Shown: positions 1 through 6,556, counted from the first letter of the stretch. The stretch is DNA of 7,850 nt from Treponema sp. (GCA_031257715.1 JAIROE010000372.1:1-7850); one strand, 5' to 3'. Made by a program: numbers and translations. Notes: generated from the sequence alone by a model not told the origin.

Positions 1-469
1 GGCCGGGTATCTTCCATTCGGCGATGAGGGCTTCAACCTTTTGGGGGGAAAGTCCCAGAACGGCGGCCATGCCGCCTGCCCCGAGTTTGTCCGCCGCTTC
101 CTGCATTGCTTCTCCCCTGGCCTTTACCAGCCGGAAACAATCCGCGTCGTCAATTACTCCCGAAACGGCAAGGGCGGCGTATTCGCCCAGGCTGAAACCC
201 GCGCAGAGGGCGGGCCGTACATCCCGTTCGGCAAGAAACGCCGCGGAAGCAAGGTTCGCAAGGGTAATGGCGGGCTGGGACACGTCGGTCCTTTTCAGCG
301 TTTCCCTGTCCGCATCATGCAGAAAAGCCCTCATGTCCCTGCCTGTTACTTCGGAGGCAAGATCGAAGAGCCGCGCCGCGCCCCTGCATCCCTCTTCAAG
401 AAAATCAAGCGCCATGAGGGGATACTGCGCGCCCTGACCGGGAAATAAAAACGCCGTCTTGTTAAACAT
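1..469 (-). CDS. fabD: Malonyl-CoA:ACP transacylase FabD (N-terminal part, cut by window edge)
   Basis: FabD moves the malonyl group from CoA to acyl carrier protein in the cytosol, feeding type II fatty-acid elongation. 156 residues are visible, about half of a typical protein of roughly 300 residues; the rest lies beyond the left edge. Seen in the translation: the N-terminal FPGQGAQY motif (residues 9–16), the nucleophile elbow GFSLGEYAAL (residues 91–100) with Ser93 as the predicted catalytic serine, and a following VKARGEAMQ stretch that matches the conserved arginine region of the family. The partner catalytic histidine would be off-window. The ATG at 469 is chosen because it begins MFNKTAFLFPGQG, the normal family start, and has a TAAGG Shine-Dalgarno sequence five bases upstream that overlaps the TAA stop of fabH. 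The seven-base gap and this overlap suggest co-transcription and translational coupling with fabH. Confidence 0.95.
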   Translation of the reverse strand, partial: MFNKTAFLFPGQGAQYPLMALDFLEEGCRGAARLFDLASEVTGRDMRAFLHDADRETLKRTDVSQPAITLANLASAAFLAERDVRPALCAGFSLGEYAALAVSGVIDDADCFRLVKARGEAMQEAADKLGAGGMAAVLGLSPQKVEALIAEWKIPG

Positions 470-476
470 ATCAACC

Positions 477-1499
477 TTACCACACAACAAGATTTCCGCC
501 GTAGGTCAGCCCCGCGCCGAATCCTACGGTCATTATCAGGTCTCCCCGGCGGATATTCCCCTTCCTGTTCAATTCATCCAATGCGATGGGAATGGAGGCC
601 GACGACGTATTGGCGTATTCTTCAATGTTAAGGAAGAATTTTTCCTCGCCGATGTTCAGCCGTTTTGCGGCGGCCTGAACGATGCGGGCGTTTGCCTGAT
701 GTGGTACGATGCGGCTTACATCGTTAATGGTGATTCCTTCCTGCCTGAGGAGTTCTTCTATTGTTTCGGTTACCGCCTTCACCGCAAAATTATACACCGC
801 CTGTCCGTTCATCTCGACATGGGGGCGGTTTTCCACCGTTTCGCCGTTCTTTATGGGTGAACGTCCGCCGCCGCGGCGGATTATGAGATGTTCCGCACCC
901 GATCCGTCCGCGCCCAGCACGGTCCGCAGCAGGCCGCGTTTTCCTTCGGCCCGTGTTTTTTCGAGAAACACCGCCCCCGCTCCGTCGCCGAAGAGGACGC
1001 AGATGCTTCTGTCGTTCCAGTCCACTATGCGGGAAAGCACCTCTGTCCCTATGACAAGGGCGCGCCGCCTTTTTTCGCCGGCTAAAAGCATCCCCGCGGC
1101 GGCTTCGATTCCGTAGATGAAACTGCTGCAGGCGGCGTTGACATCGAGGGCGGCGGCGTTTTTTGCCCCCAGCCTGTTTTGAACCAGACAGGCGGTGGAG
1201 GGGCACCCGAAATAATCCGGGCTGGTAGTTCCGACGATAACAAGATCCACGGTAGGAAGGATCTCTTCAACGGTTTTTTCGGGAATTTCACCTCCCCCGG
1301 CAGCCATGGAAAGGGCGTTGAAAGCCGCTTCTACAGCCAAATCGCTTCCCGCAACGTCATCCGCGGCAATATGCCGGGCCCTTATCCCCGTGTGGGATCT
1401 GATCCATTCATCGCTGGTATCAATCCGGGAAGCCAGTTCGTCGTTGCTTATCCTTTGAGGAGGAACGGCTTTTCCGGTGGCCCTTATTTCAATAGCCAT
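477..1499 (-). CDS. fabH: 3-oxoacyl-ACP synthase III (KAS III, FabH)
   Basis: FabH condenses a short acyl-CoA with malonyl-ACP to start fatty-acid chains. The 340-residue protein has the complete Cys-His-Asn triad: Cys124 in DVNAACSSF, His267 in VPHQANARI and Asn297 in EYANTSSAS. The SDEWIRSHTGIRARHIA segment (residues 29–44) and the C-terminal GFGAGLTYGGNLVVW are also typical of the family. It is longer than the roughly 317-residue E. coli enzyme; the clearest addition is about 11 residues around positions 67–84, rich in Gly and Glu, just before the VDLVIVGTTS strand. The residue two after the active cysteine is Ser where E. coli has Gly (CSSF versus CAGF). The ATG at 1499 has AAGGGG seven bases upstream. 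It is the first gene of a fabH–fabD operon with its own strong promoter and a palindrome over the predicted start site. Substrate preference (acetyl or branched primers) cannot be read from this sequence. Confidence 0.96.
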   Translation of the reverse strand: MAIEIRATGKAVPPQRISNDELASRIDTSDEWIRSHTGIRARHIAADDVAGSDLAVEAAFNALSMAAGGGEIPEKTVEEILPTVDLVIVGTTSPDYFGCPSTACLVQNRLGAKNAAALDVNAACSSFIYGIEAAAGMLLAGEKRRRALVIGTEVLSRIVDWNDRSICVLFGDGAGAVFLEKTRAEGKRGLLRTVLGADGSGAEHLIIRRGGGRSPIKNGETVENRPHVEMNGQAVYNFAVKAVTETIEELLRQEGITINDVSRIVPHQANARIVQAAAKRLNIGEEKFFLNIEEYANTSSASIPIALDELNRKGNIRRGDLIMTVGFGAGLTYGGNLVVW

Positions 1500-1515
1500 T
1501 TACACACCCCTTTTC

Positions 1516-1542
1516 CATGACAAAAAAACATATTTTGTCATG
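1516..1542. promoter_or_regulatory. Perfect inverted repeat, candidate operator of fabHD
   Basis: The arms CATGACAAAA (1516–1525) and TTTTGTCATG (1533–1542) are exact reverse complements, 10 bp each, separated by a 7-base AT-rich centre. The repeat starts two bases past the -10 hexamer of the fabH promoter and covers its predicted transcription start (about 1538), so a dimeric repressor bound here would block initiation. It is not a terminator: it has no T-tract after a GC-rich stem, and the transcript would contain only one complete arm. It does not resemble the FapR, FabT or FadR consensus sites I know, so the regulator is unidentified. Confidence 0.7.
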
Positions 1543-1544
1543 TT

Positions 1545-1572
1545 AATATAACGGATTTCCTGAAAATGTCAA
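1545..1572 (-). promoter_or_regulatory. Sigma70-type promoter of fabHD
   Basis: On the minus strand the -35 box is TTGACA (1572–1567, consensus) and the -10 box is TATATT (1550–1545, five of six), separated by 16 bases. Initiation is predicted at about 1538, giving a 39-base leader with an AAGGGG Shine-Dalgarno sequence before the fabH ATG. This is the best consensus promoter in the window. Confidence 0.8.
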
Positions 1573-1633
1573 GATTTATTATGACCCTTTCATTTTCGGG
1601 AAGTTGCGGATGGTAGAATTACCGGTTTTTTTG

Positions 1634-1642
1634 TGGTATAGT
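1634..1642 (+). promoter_or_regulatory. Extended -10 promoter, probably giving a leaderless mRNA
   Basis: TGG followed by TATAGT (hexamer 1637–1642) matches the extended -10 pattern TGnTATAAT. No convincing -35 hexamer is seen at the right distance, which extended -10 promoters can tolerate. Initiation would fall at 1649 or 1650, on or beside the A of the downstream ATG. A GAAGG sequence lies at 1644–1648, but only one base before the ATG, too close to act as a normal Shine-Dalgarno site. Confidence 0.55.
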
Positions 1643-1649
1643 TGAAGGT

Positions 1650-2387
1650 ATGAAAAAGCCCTTCTCCGTTCCGGCGGTCCTGATCGCGCTCGTCCCGGTT
1701 TTTTTGACGGTTCCGCTGGGGGCTGACCCTGCCGGGACCGGTCCCGGGGCCCTGTCTCCCGCAGCCGGGGAAGCCGGCGGTCCCGGTTCCTGGACGGACA
1801 GGCTTACCTTCTCGTTTGGCGGTACGCTTCTTTTTTTCCTTGAAAATAACGGGATGGAAGGGGACGCGTCTCCGGTTATCCCGTCCTTTGGAGCGGCCCT
1901 TGCCTTCCATATCTGGGGCCCTCTTTCCGTTGAGATGACGGAGGATCTCTACTTCACCTATTACGATTACAGTGACAACCTCAAAAGGGCGGTGCATGTG
2001 GACAGGGAAAACCGGTCTGCCTTTGTGTTCGGCTTTTTTACCGGATTACAGCTCATGGCCCGTTTTCCCCTGACCGGTTTCCTGAGCATCCGGGCATACG
2101 GCGGCCCCGCGGCAGATCTCCGTATTGTTGCCAGGGCCGATTCCAGACATCCGGACGATGCCGACATGAGCGAAAAAGCCAATGCCGTCCGCCAGTATTT
2201 TGGAAGCGGCGCCCGCTGGTTTTACCCCGTAATCGGAACGGGGCTGGATTTTGCGGTCAATGAACGCTTTCTTGTGGGCCTTGATCTCAGGCTGTGGTTT
2301 CCCCTGTACCGTGTTTGGACCAAAGAAAAACTCCCCGCTTCCGAAGGGTGGCGCCTGGGCGCCGGCCTGCGTTTTACCATACGCTGA
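1650..2387 (+). CDS. Exported protein, probable outer-membrane beta-barrel, function unknown
   Basis: This 245-residue protein is not one I recognise. Residues 1–24 form a clear signal peptide (MKK, hydrophobic core PAVLIALVPVFLTVPL, then GADP with likely cleavage near residue 25). Residues 25–48 are a Pro/Gly/Ala-rich stretch. From about residue 50 onward there are repeated alternating polar and hydrophobic segments with many aromatics (for example LTFSFGGTLLFFL, LSVEMTEDLYFTYYDY, FVFGFFTGLQLMARF, FLVGLDLRLWF) and the protein ends in WRLGAGLRFTIR, consistent with a small barrel of perhaps eight strands in the outer membrane. The ATG is fixed by the signal peptide and sits right after an extended -10 promoter, with no properly spaced Shine-Dalgarno sequence. 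The gene stands alone, divergent from fabH and convergent with the NlpC/P60 gene, whose C-terminal domain has a similar barrel-like look. A periplasmic beta-rich protein is the main alternative. Confidence 0.75.
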   Translation: MKKPFSVPAVLIALVPVFLTVPLGADPAGTGPGALSPAAGEAGGPGSWTDRLTFSFGGTLLFFLENNGMEGDASPVIPSFGAALAFHIWGPLSVEMTEDLYFTYYDYSDNLKRAVHVDRENRSAFVFGFFTGLQLMARFPLTGFLSIRAYGGPAADLRIVARADSRHPDDADMSEKANAVRQYFGSGARWFYPVIGTGLDFAVNERFLVGLDLRLWFPLYRVWTKEKLPASEGWRLGAGLRFTIR

Positions 2388-2422
2388 TATTTTGGTCCGA
2401 AGCCATATATCACCCGTCCGCC

Positions 2423-2437
2423 CGCCGGCCTCCGGCG
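2423..2437. terminator. Short GC hairpin between convergent genes, weak terminator candidate
   Basis: CGCCGG and CCGGCG are perfect 6-bp arms around a 3-base loop, placed directly after the stop codon of the minus-strand NlpC/P60 gene and 35 bases after the stop of the plus-strand barrel gene. The position suits a shared bidirectional terminator, but neither strand has a T-tract after the stem, so intrinsic termination would be poor. Confidence 0.3.
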
Positions 2438-3643
2438 TCACAAATTCCAGTTAAAGCACAGGCCGGTGGAGAACCGCACCCCGGCGCAGATGTCGGCATT
2501 CCAGTTTCTGCCGGCCGAATTGCTGAGGTAGGACTGCCAGGCGAGTTCCCCGTACAGCGCCAGGACGCCGTATTTGACATTCCATAAAAACGGAATGGCC
2601 GAAACGCCCGCCGCGCCCAGCCAGGCGGTTCCTCCCTTGTAATGCCGCTCTCCTTCCGCCGTATGCAGCACAGGATCACCGAAACTGAAAGACGGGCCGA
2701 AAAAGATCCTGATCCTGTCGTCAAAACCCAGGGAAAAAGTCACGGGAAGGCGGAAAACACCCAGCGCGTTGTCCCATTCGGGCCGCAGTTCCAGTCCCAG
2801 AAGCACGGGCCGTTTCCATGCGTGCGTCTCGGCGGCCACCCTGATATACCCCGCCGCTCCCCGTATGGGAAACCCGTTCTTGAGGAAACCGTTCCATGAA
2901 GGGGCAAGTCCTACCCCCATGCGGTATATCCCGAATTCGAATGTGTCTTTATCTTCACGTTCACCTTCGCGTTCGCCGCCGCCGGGCCGGGCCGCGCCGG
3001 GCCACGTCGTACCGGGCCCGGCCCTGTCCGCCCCGGCCGTTCTGTCCGTACCGTTCGCCCCGTCATGACGGACTTCGGCCATTTCCACAACGCCGGACGG
3101 ATTGGAACCCGTTTCCGGGGGCAGGGCTCTTCCCGCCCCGGTATAGGTTCTGTTCCAGTATTTTTCGCTTAAATTTGAATATATTACCCCGGTTTCAGGA
3201 CCTTCCGAGGCGGAATGGATAAAACGGCCGTTCCCGGTGTAGATTCCCACATGGGAAACGGTTCCCGCGGAAGTGGTCTTGAAGAAGAGAAGATCCCCGG
3301 CCTGCATTTCCCTGTCGTCTATCTTTTCTACCCACGCATAAAGTCCCCCCGTGGTACGGGGTACGGAAACGGAAAGGGCGTCCCTGAAGCTCCGGTAAAC
3401 AAAGCCCGAACAGTCAAGGCCCTGGTTGTCGACGCCCCCGTAACGGTAACGGACCCCCTGGTATTTTTCCGCCGCGGTGATTACCCTGAGCCGGGCTTCC
3501 CGCGCCCCGGACGCGGATTCCGCCGGCGCGGAGGCCTGCCCGCCCTGAAGCAGAATGGGCGCGGCGGCAAAAAGAGATCCTGAAACGAAAAAACACGCGG
3601 TAATAAATGTTCTTGCTTTGCTTAAAAACATATTCTGTGTCAT
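2438..3643 (-). CDS. NlpC/P60 cell-wall peptidase with barrel-like C-terminal domain
   Basis: The protein (401 residues from the ATG at 3643) begins with a signal sequence (core FITACFFVSGSLFAAA) followed by an NlpC/P60 domain at about residues 50–175. The triad is present: Cys78 in GLDCSGFVYRSF, His131 in VSHVGIYTG and His143 in RFIHSASEG. Family members cut peptide links in peptidoglycan stems, so it should act in the periplasm. A Gly/Pro/Ala/Glu-rich linker (about 175–232) leads to a roughly 165-residue C-terminal region of alternating, aromatic-rich strands ending in GVRFSTGLCFNWNL, which resembles a small outer-membrane barrel and is not part of the usual family. The start is uncertain: 3643 or 3631 are both ATG and both keep the signal peptide; a TTG at 3652 is less likely. 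No good Shine-Dalgarno sequence precedes any of them. It follows the PHP gene by 55 bases, so it may be read through from that operon or use its own promoter. Confidence 0.85.
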   Translation of the reverse strand: MTQNMFLSKARTFITACFFVSGSLFAAAPILLQGGQASAPAESASGAREARLRVITAAEKYQGVRYRYGGVDNQGLDCSGFVYRSFRDALSVSVPRTTGGLYAWVEKIDDREMQAGDLLFFKTTSAGTVSHVGIYTGNGRFIHSASEGPETGVIYSNLSEKYWNRTYTGAGRALPPETGSNPSGVVEMAEVRHDGANGTDRTAGADRAGPGTTWPGAARPGGGEREGEREDKDTFEFGIYRMGVGLAPSWNGFLKNGFPIRGAAGYIRVAAETHAWKRPVLLGLELRPEWDNALGVFRLPVTFSLGFDDRIRIFFGPSFSFGDPVLHTAEGERHYKGGTAWLGAAGVSAIPFLWNVKYGVLALYGELAWQSYLSNSAGRNWNADICAGVRFSTGLCFNWNL

Positions 3644-3658
3644 TATCGGCAAATTTTA
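3642..3658 (-). promoter_or_regulatory. Possible -10 elements before the NlpC/P60 gene
   Basis: On the minus strand TAAAAT (3658–3653) and GATAAT (3647–3642) each match TATAAT at five of six positions. They would start transcription at about 3646 or 3635, only 3–4 bases before the ATG at 3643 or 3631 respectively. No good -35 box is at the right spacing; TTGGTC at 3672–3667 is 19 bases from the second hexamer. An internal promoter is therefore possible but weakly supported. Confidence 0.3.
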
Positions 3659-3698
3659 ACGAACAGGACCAAAAACCGGAGAAAAAACCGCATGGAAA

Positions 3699-4463
3699 CT
3701 ACCTCGGCCTTTTTTCAAGCGCCCGTTTCAGGACTTCAAGATCCGCCCCGGTTCCGGGTCCTCCCGGCTGCAGTTCTTCGGCGCTCGTGTCCAGCCTGAA
3801 AGGCCGGCGGGCGACATGTTCAGGGTAGTGGGCATCCGAGGAAGTGGTAAGGGGGTAACCGAGCGTGTCAAGCAGGGATGCCTCCCCGTTCTGCACAGGC
3901 AATCCTGTACATGGCGGGATACGGACACACTCTACCGCGGCCCAGGGGCCCCTGACTACGACCCCAAGCTGGCTTGTCATGGAAAAGGCCGCCCGGTCCA
4001 CATGGGCGGGAATGACGATGCCGCCATAGGCGGCAGTTTTTGGACCTATTGCGTCAAGGCTCAGATCCAGCGCATTGGGAAGGAAATATTCAACTTCGCC
4101 TTCAATATTGTCGTCTTCGTCAACATAAACCTGATCCCCGGTTTTTTCGGGATCATTGGGCAGGGGCATGATGATGCCGTAGGCGTATTCGCCGAAGGCA
4201 AGGGCCGCCTCAAGGTCCGCAAAAAGGCAGAGGACGTGAATTTCCTCCTGCGTAGTGGCCTCCATGCCGAAAAGGGGAATGATCCCGTAACGGGGACAGA
4301 GCTTTGCGAAGGCGGGGCAGTTAAGGCTTGAGTTGTGATCCGTCAGGGCAAGAAGTTCTACCCCTTTTGCCGCGGCCAGTTCGACAAGAAGCCGGGGTGA
4401 AAGATCCAGCGAACCACAGGGGGAAAGGCAGGAGTGATTATGCAGGTCGGCCAAGAGCGGCAT
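3699..4463 (-). CDS. PHP-domain metal-dependent phosphoesterase
   Basis: This 254-residue protein is a single-domain PHP (polymerase and histidinol phosphatase) hydrolase. The metal ligands are recognisable in order: DLHNHS (residues 6–11, His8 and His10), TDHNS (41–45, Asp42 and His43), GMEAT (66–70, Glu68), EEIHVL (His76), IPAHVDR (His154) and SSDAHY (Asp210 and His212). Such enzymes use two or three divalent metals to hydrolyse phosphate esters; the substrate is unknown. It is most like the PHP proteins found beside DRTGG-domain and ATPase genes in anaerobes. The start is well placed because DLHNHS always lies at the very N-terminus. The gene overlaps the end of the DRTGG gene by 26 bases, with only a weak GGA upstream, so translation is probably coupled. 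Residues 104–127 form an acidic segment (DEDDNIEGEVE) within the catalytic fold. Confidence 0.9.
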   Translation of the reverse strand: MPLLADLHNHSCLSPCGSLDLSPRLLVELAAAKGVELLALTDHNSSLNCPAFAKLCPRYGIIPLFGMEATTQEEIHVLCLFADLEAALAFGEYAYGIIMPLPNDPEKTGDQVYVDEDDNIEGEVEYFLPNALDLSLDAIGPKTAAYGGIVIPAHVDRAAFSMTSQLGVVVRGPWAAVECVRIPPCTGLPVQNGEASLLDTLGYPLTTSSDAHYPEHVARRPFRLDTSAEELQPGGPGTGADLEVLKRALEKRPR

Positions 4464-4776
4464 AGAGTTTTCCGGAAACGGTGAACTGATTTTCTTTCGT
4501 GAGGAGCACTGCTATCCCCTCGTCTTTCGCCGAATCCAGCATGTCCTGGGGGATGGGCCGGGAATTACAGACGATGATCGCCGTAATGTTCACAAGCGTC
4601 GCCACCGCCACCGTGTTCTTGTGGGCCTGTATGGTGACAAGGGCGCCCCCGTCTTTCGCGTTTGCCATGACATCGGAGAGCAGATCCGATGTATAGGCGC
4701 CTGAAAGATCCGCGTCGTCAAACTGATCCTGCACGATCCGGCAGCCCAGAGCCGCGGCGGCTTCACGTATGGTCAC
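4438..4776 (-). CDS. Stand-alone DRTGG-domain protein
   Basis: This 112-residue protein consists of one DRTGG domain, the domain also found next to the kinase in some phosphotransacetylase and CBS proteins. The characteristic segment is GAYTSDLLSDVMANAKDGGALVTIQ, in which SDLLSDVMANAK (about residues 30–41) is the hallmark, followed by alternating beta/alpha elements ending in KLYAALGRPA. It has no visible catalytic residues, so a ligand-sensing or protein-binding role is more likely than an enzyme role. The start is GTG at 4776, giving MTIREAAAALG, a usual beginning for this family; a GGGGA sequence lies six bases upstream. It begins 18 bases after the CBS/ATPase gene and overlaps the PHP gene by 26 bases, so the three are almost certainly one transcript. 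Confidence 0.88.
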   Translation of the reverse strand: MTIREAAAALGCRIVQDQFDDADLSGAYTSDLLSDVMANAKDGGALVTIQAHKNTVAVATLVNITAIIVCNSRPIPQDMLDSAKDEGIAVLLTKENQFTVSGKLYAALGRPA

Positions 4777-4794
4777 GCTGGTCCCCGTTTTTTG

Positions 4795-5736
4795 TCATGC
4801 CTCATCCTTGGGGGAATTGACGTACACTACGGATCGTACCCTGGTCCCCGAGCCGGACGCCGAATTGATCGTAAATTCGTCGGAGACGCGCTTGGTGTTG
4901 GCAAGCCCCATTCCGGCGCCGAAGCCCAGGGAGCGTATCCACTCGTTTGCCGTTGACCAGCCTTCCTGCAGGGCCAGATTCACGTCCTCTATCCCCGGCC
5001 CCGTATCGGCGGCGATGATCGATATCTTGTCCGGCTGTATGGAGCAGTTGATCGTGCCCCCGTACGAATGAACCACCTGGTTTATCTCCAGTTCATAACT
5101 GGCAATGGCAACGCGGCGTATCACCTTGGGATCAAAATCCCGCTGTTTCAGGGCCTTCTTTATCTCCGTGGAAGCCCGCCCGGCAGTCTCAAAATCATAG
5201 CGGGTAGTGGAAAATTCCATCTCCGAATAGGCCGATGAAGTTCCGCCCGAGCTGTTGTGTATCTTTTCAAGTCTTAAGACCTCGCGGTTCATTTCCGCAA
5301 GCAGCGTGCTGATAACATCCTTGGACGTAAGAATGCCGGCAAGTTCCTGTTTTTTGTTGACCACGGGAAAGCGGCCGTAACGGTATTTGTTAAGATAGGA
5401 AATGGCAAAAGAAAGGGGCATGTCTTCTTCAAGAACGATGACGTTCCGCGTCATGTGCTTTTCCGCCGTATTTTCAATGAAACCCTGATCCAGGGCGTTG
5501 ATGATATCCTCAATGGAAATTATCCCTACGATGCGCTGTTCCTCAATGATGGGCACGCCGGTAATGTAATTCTCCCGCATGATGGCCTGTATGTGACGGA
5601 GGGTGCTGGTTTTTTCGGCGCTGATCACCGCGCTTACCATAACATCCTTTACCTTGAGCTGGTAAATGAGTTCCAGAACCGCGGACGGGGAATCGACGGT
5701 ACTGATGGGAATATCGGGGGTTTCAGCGCTGCTCAT
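4795..5736 (-). CDS. CBS-pair protein fused to an RsbW-like ATPase domain
   Basis: The 313-residue protein has two CBS motifs (about residues 28–88 and 94–148), a short coiled-looking linker (145–170), and a GHKL-type ATPase domain (about 175–307). ATP-binding boxes are clear: N-box ELEINQ (Glu215, Asn219), G1 box ADTGPGIED (Asp244, Gly246, Gly248) and G2 box GFGAGMGLANT (271–281). There is no histidine-kinase dimerisation helix, so it resembles anti-sigma/serine kinases such as RsbW rather than a two-component sensor. CBS pairs usually bind adenine nucleotides, so the protein may couple energy state to phosphorylation or partner binding; this is inferred. The ATG at 5736 is preferred over an upstream in-frame start at 5793, because it has AGGGGG four bases upstream and gives a normal N-terminus, whereas the longer form would run deep into the HAD gene. 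Overlap with HAD is 14 bases. Confidence 0.9.
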   Translation of the reverse strand: MSSAETPDIPISTVDSPSAVLELIYQLKVKDVMVSAVISAEKTSTLRHIQAIMRENYITGVPIIEEQRIVGIISIEDIINALDQGFIENTAEKHMTRNVIVLEEDMPLSFAISYLNKYRYGRFPVVNKKQELAGILTSKDVISTLLAEMNREVLRLEKIHNSSGGTSSAYSEMEFSTTRYDFETAGRASTEIKKALKQRDFDPKVIRRVAIASYELEINQVVHSYGGTINCSIQPDKISIIAADTGPGIEDVNLALQEGWSTANEWIRSLGFGAGMGLANTKRVSDEFTINSASGSGTRVRSVVYVNSPKDEA

Positions 5737-6556
5737 GCCGCCCCCTGCCCAAAATGTACTTTTCGATAACCTCCGCGACACCGTCGTCGTCATTGGACCT
5801 TTCGGTCACAAGGCTTGCGATATTCTTGATCCGTTCATCCCCGTTTACCATGGCGACTCCCCTTCCTGCCCAGCGGATCATGGCCTCGTCGTTCATGGAA
5901 TCGCCGATGGCAAGGACCTCCTCCCGCCCTACGCCCAGCAGTTCCGCCACTTTGGCAAGCGCGCTTCCCTTGTCGGTTCCCGCGGGAAGGATCTCCAGAA
6001 AATAGGGCTTGCTGGTAAAGAGGGTGATCTCCTTTCCCAAATAGGTTCTGATGATGCTTTCCAGGGGGGCAAGCAGCATGGGATCGCCGGGGATGATCAG
6101 CTTGTAAACCCCGCCGGCCACCATGGCCCTGAAATTTTCCACCACCACCTGGCGGAGCCCCGTGAGCTTCTGATCGGCGTCGGCAAATTCATTGGGCCGG
6201 GAAATATAGATGATGTCGTCCTCGTAGATCTGGACCGCGAACCCTTCCGCGGCCGCCAGATCGTAGGCGGTAAGGGCCGGCCCTTCCTTTATCCGCGATT
6301 CGTATACCACATTCCCCGTATGACTTTCCCGTATTACCGTTCCGTTGCCGCAGACAAGATAGCCGGGATTCTTGTGCATCCCCAGAAGACGGGAAAACCT
6401 CTCCATTGCCGCCGGGGCGCGGCCCGATGCAAGGACCACGGAGACCCCTTCCGTTTCCGCCCGCTTGATGGTATTACGGGTACGGTACGAGATGGTAAGA
6501 TCCGAACGAAGCAATGTGTCGTCCAGATCCAGGGCCAGCAGGCGAACGGGCGTCAT
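5723..6556 (-). CDS. Cof-type HAD-superfamily phosphatase
   Basis: This 277-residue protein is a class IIB (Cof/YidA-like) haloacid-dehalogenase hydrolase, which removes phosphate from small metabolites such as sugar phosphates or nucleotides; the actual substrate is unknown. All four motifs are seen: I, LALDLDDTLL with Asp10 as nucleophile and Asp12 as acid/base; II, LASGRA with Ser44; III, GTDKGSAL with Lys196; IV, IGDSMNDEAM with Asp219 and Asp223. The cap domain lies between motifs II and III (about residues 85–190), as expected. Length is normal for the family. It is the first gene of the minus-strand operon and overlaps the CBS/ATPase gene by 14 bases. The ATG at 6556 has no good Shine-Dalgarno sequence but sits six bases after a -10 box, suggesting a leaderless start. 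Whether it acts with the downstream module or is just a passenger is unclear. Confidence 0.93.
   Translation of the reverse strand: MTPVRLLALDLDDTLLRSDLTISYRTRNTIKRAETEGVSVVLASGRAPAAMERFSRLLGMHKNPGYLVCGNGTVIRESHTGNVVYESRIKEGPALTAYDLAAAEGFAVQIYEDDIIYISRPNEFADADQKLTGLRQVVVENFRAMVAGGVYKLIIPGDPMLLAPLESIIRTYLGKEITLFTSKPYFLEILPAGTDKGSALAKVAELLGVGREEVLAIGDSMNDEAMIRWAGRGVAMVNGDERIKNIASLVTERSNDDDGVAEVIEKYILGRGRHEQR

Noticed and set aside
459..1520. Several plus- and minus-strand open frames across fabH
   Set aside because: The fabH frame has the complete triad and a promoter with a Shine-Dalgarno sequence. The others have no domains and low-complexity Arg/Pro/Ser composition.
1516..1542. The inverted repeat as an intrinsic terminator or a 5'-UTR riboswitch
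   Set aside because: The stem is AT-rich with no T-tract in terminator position, and predicted transcription starts inside the repeat, so the RNA hairpin would not form. An operator fits better.
3816..4331. A 171-codon plus-strand open frame opposite the PHP gene
   Set aside because: The PHP metal-binding motifs run intact on the minus strand; this frame shows nothing recognisable.
5737..5793. The longer start of the CBS/ATPase gene
   Set aside because: The extra 19 residues (Ser/Thr/Arg-rich) overlap the HAD coding end, show no domain, and are less well supported than the ATG at 5736 with its AGGGGG site.
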